From Actinomycetes bacterium (GTDB lineage Bacteria > Actinomycetota > Acidimicrobiia > Acidimicrobiales > JAMCPL01): a stretch of DNA of 32,167 bases. Shown piece after piece: positions 30,457-32,167 of this stretch. How positions within the stretch are numbered: the stretch's first letter is position 1; the number at the start of each line of letters is the position of its first letter. The stretch covers positions 1 to 32,167 of the forward strand of contig JAKBVZ010000002.1 in the NCBI GenBank assembly GCA_021841005.1, given 5' to 3'. The translations under genes were made by a program, and so were the position numbers. Under the pieces are notes generated by a model. The model was not told the DNA's origin, made no database searches, and saw only the letters and a list, made by a program, of their open reading frames with translations.

Positions 30457-31302
30457 TCAAAGCCCGAGCCCGTGTTCACGTAGAATGGACTCCAATGTGG
30501 TCTTGTCGTAGCGTTCTCCTGGTACGAGATGACGCACAATGAGCACACAGGGGAGGTAGAACTCGCCACCACGATATATCTTTTTTCGTTGTGACTGTAG
30601 AGCTATGCACCAGGGAGGCACAAATCCTCTCGATATCTCTTTGCCACTGTCTGCATCTATGACGGGTATGGACGGGTTTAGCAGTGTACCCTCGCCGAGC
30701 ACTGCGCCTGTTCCCACCTTGGCTCCCTGCGTAATCATGGATCGACTCCCCACAAACACATCATCGCCTATCATCACAGGAGCGGCCTGGGGCGGCTCCA
30801 GTACGCCTCCTATACCTACTCCACCTGCCAGATGTACGTGCCTGCCTACCTGGGCGCACGATCCTACAGTTGCCCATGTGTCCACCATCGTGCCTTCTCC
30901 GACATACGCTCCTATGTTGACAAAGCTCGGCATCAGCACGGCGTCTTGACCGAGGTATGCGCCCCTTCTCACTATGGCGCCTGGAACTATGCGGATACTT
31001 GCGGACTCGGGATCCTGCCGGATCGGGACCTTGTCATGGTACCGGAATGGACCACTATGCAGTGTTCCAGCCGGCAGCAGTTTGAACAGCAGCAATATGC
31101 CGTGCTTGACCCAAAGATTCACTTTGACCGTTTCGCTCAAGCCATCCCATTCGGCAACTCTCAGATTCCCGGACTCAAGCAGATCCATGATCGGCTCGAT
31201 CAGCTGGAGTGAATCCCGGTCTCCTGTTTTCAGCGTTTTCCGTACTGTCCAGAGGTCTTCAATCTGATGTTCCATCTTTTGCATATCATCCATATAGAGC
31301 AT
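30457..31302 (-). CDS. dapD: 2,3,4,5-tetrahydropyridine-2,6-dicarboxylate N-succinyltransferase DapD
   Basis: DapD transfers succinyl from succinyl-CoA to tetrahydrodipicolinate; its product is later handled by DapE. The 281-aa protein is of the Escherichia coli-like type: LRVAEWDG in the N-terminal helical domain, DKVPIRQD, then a left-handed beta-helix of hexapeptide repeats with LMPSFVNIGAYVGEGTMVDT, WATVGSCAQVGRHVHLAGGV and GIGGVLEPPQAAPVMIGDD. Mycobacterial DapD is a more divergent form. ATGs at 31302, 31293, 31284 and 31275 are all possible starts; none has a clear ribosome site, so the exact N-terminus is open. Confidence 0.92.
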   Translation of the reverse strand: MLYMDDMQKMEHQIEDLWTVRKTLKTGDRDSLQLIEPIMDLLESGNLRVAEWDGLSETVKVNLWVKHGILLLFKLLPAGTLHSGPFRYHDKVPIRQDPESASIRIVPGAIVRRGAYLGQDAVLMPSFVNIGAYVGEGTMVDTWATVGSCAQVGRHVHLAGGVGIGGVLEPPQAAPVMIGDDVFVGSRSMITQGAKVGTGAVLGEGTLLNPSIPVIDADSGKEISRGFVPPWCIALQSQRKKIYRGGEFYLPCVLIVRHLVPGERYDKTTLESILREHGLGL

Positions 31303-31394
31303 CAGGCTACCACAGCCATGTGAGGGGTCCCCAAAGCTGGCCCACTTTCAAGTGTTCCAGCAATTCTTTACCACGTGGCAAGGAGATGCGCCAG

Positions 31395-31468
31395 CGCCCC
31401 TGGCAGGACTCGAACCTGCAACCTGATGATTAGAAGTCACCTGCTCTATCCAATTGAGCTACAGGGGC
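31395..31468 (-). tRNA. tRNA-Arg (anticodon TCT)
   Basis: A full cloverleaf on the minus strand: acceptor GCCCCTG/CAGGGGC, D-stem GCTC/GAGC, anticodon loop CTTCTAA on stem GGTGA/TCATC, T-arm GCAGG-TTCGAGT-CCTGC, discriminator G. CCA is not encoded. It reads AGA codons. Confidence 0.97.
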
Positions 31469-31773
31469 TTGCCGATACATGTTATCAGGAGGTCAGTGAG
31501 TCTGATGACGGGGTAGGCCGTTGGGTCGGCTGCATGATCTTGCTGTTCCTACAGAAGTGGCTGGTGTGCTATCCGGCAAGTAACGTGAGTACAATTAGTA
31601 CGCAACGATCCAGCTAACCGCATATATGGCTGGTGCGTAACAGTAGGTCCAGCTGCTGCCCGACAGGATAGGCGAGGTATGTACCGTTGCGTCATCTGGG
31701 TGGCGAGTACGCGCCTTACAGAGCGACGGTTCCTGGCATTATGGTCTGGGCCGGTTGCTGGCCTAGTGAGGCG
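31469..31773. other. Gene-free stretch between tRNA-Arg and the tRNA-His promoter
   Basis: No ORF with family features, RNA fold or clear repeat is seen. A short tggctggtg motif occurs at 31558 and 31627 (69 bp apart), possibly a remnant of the ~71-bp repeat pattern, but the match is too short to claim. Confidence 0.4.
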
Positions 31774-31802
31774 TTAACGGTCGCATGGTGTATTATTATA
31801 AT
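31774..31802 (+). promoter_or_regulatory. Promoter of tRNA-His
   Basis: TTAACG (31774-31779) and a perfect TATAAT (31797-31802) are separated by exactly 17 nt. The predicted start is near 31809; the 5' leader then holds a GACGG/CCGTC hairpin (31809-31824) just before the mature tRNA. Confidence 0.75.
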
Positions 31803-31832
31803 GTATATGACGGTCGAGCCCGTCATAGCTTG

Positions 31833-31906
31833 GTGGTCGTAGCTCAGTAGGTTAGAGCATCTGGTTGTGGCCCAGAAGGTCGGGGGTTCAAGTCCCCTCG
31901 GCCACC
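31833..31906 (+). tRNA. tRNA-His (anticodon GTG)
   Basis: Cloverleaf with acceptor GTGGTCG/CGGCCAC, the diagnostic extra G(-1) at 31832 opposite discriminator C, D-stem GCTC/GAGC, anticodon stem TCTGG/CCAGA with loop TTGTGGC, T-arm around TTCAAGT. CCA is not encoded. Confidence 0.97.
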
Positions 31907-31977
31907 CTCGGAGTATGATGGCTCTACTTGGTAGTGGCAGGTAGGAGTGTATCGCAACATGATATGCATTGTATTGC

Positions 31978-32006
31978 TTGTGCGGCAGGGGTGGTATGGC
32001 TACACT
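31978..32006 (+). promoter_or_regulatory. Promoter of tRNA-Lys
   Basis: TTGTGC (31978-31983) and TACACT (32001-32006) are spaced by 17 nt. The predicted start falls at or next to the first base of the mature tRNA (32013), so little or no 5' leader would need removal. Confidence 0.55.
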
Positions 32007-32012
32007 GTATAT

Positions 32013-32086
32013 GCGCCTCTAGCTCAATTTGGCAGAGCATCGGACTCTTAATCCGCAGGTTCGGGGTTCAAGTCCCCGGAGGCGCA
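32013..32086 (+). tRNA. tRNA-Lys (anticodon CTT)
   Basis: Cloverleaf with acceptor GCGCCTC/GAGGCGC, D-stem GCTC/GAGC, anticodon loop CTCTTAA, T-arm CGGGG-TTCAAGT-CCCCG, discriminator A. CCA is not encoded. It reads AAG codons. Confidence 0.97.
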
Positions 32087-32167
32087 CGAAGAATAGTCTG
32101 GTCAGAGAGGGTGTATTCCCGGAATGCAGATGGTGCTCGAGCGGATAGCTACTCTTTTGCCATCCTG

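Noticed and set aside
31375-31617. 80-codon ORF containing GRTRTCNLMIRS
   Set aside because: This peptide is the usual false translation of a tRNA gene on the opposite strand; it covers tRNA-Arg.
31395-32086. tRNA cluster as an integration site for a mobile element
   Set aside because: No integrase, no direct repeat of a tRNA 3' end, and no change in gene content was seen around the tRNAs.

Overview
The window looks like a chromosomal segment of an actinobacterium of moderate GC content (roughly mid-50% by eye). The clues are a CobN plus fused ChlI/ChlD cobaltochelatase, an F420-dependent NADP oxidoreductase, an actinobacterial-style heme A synthase, tRNA genes without encoded CCA, and several start codons with a TANNNT box 6-9 nt upstream and no Shine-Dalgarno, as expected for leaderless mRNAs. 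Acidimicrobiia is my best guess from the shortened CobC-type enzyme, but this is inference only.

Positions 1-18191 are a B12 locus. On the minus strand lie cobI, cobM and cbiD (corrin-ring methylation), with the first codons of another minus-strand ORF at the left edge. On the plus strand lie cobO and cobB (TTGA overlap), a cobalamin riboswitch, then cobU, cobS, cobD/cbiB, cobC and cobQ with overlapping or abutting starts, and finally cobN and a fused chlI/chlD (ATGA overlap). Together these cover part of ring synthesis, a,c-diamide formation, cobalt insertion, adenosylation, amidation, aminopropanol attachment and nucleotide-loop assembly. The set is hybrid: CbiD is usually assigned to the anaerobic route, CobN to the late-cobalt aerobic route.

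Positions 18192-26252 carry npdG, a Tat-exported lipoprotein of the phospholipase C/acid phosphatase family, and a minus-strand operon glpK - 49-aa membrane peptide - NodU/CmcH-type carbamoyltransferase - tetR. The first three genes of that operon are joined by ATGA overlaps; this is the least familiar gene set in the window. A divergent gene for a PH-domain/SHOCT membrane protein follows. Positions 26253-32167 carry a secreted beta-propeller-like protein with a possible short upstream ORF, ctaA, dapE (3' ends of ctaA and dapE overlap by 91 bp), dapD, and tRNA-Arg(TCT), tRNA-His(GTG) and tRNA-Lys(CTT).

Two sequence-level features run through the window. First, at least five intergenic regions at or near gene 3' ends carry unrelated, degenerate direct repeats that share a spacing of about 70-73 bp. 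Second, many enzymes (CbiD, CbiB, CobC, CobQ, CobN, ChlID, DapE) contain in-frame minisatellites or glycine/serine-rich inserts, the clearest being nine perfect 15-bp units inside cobN. No insertion sequence, integrase, CRISPR-Cas or phage gene was seen.
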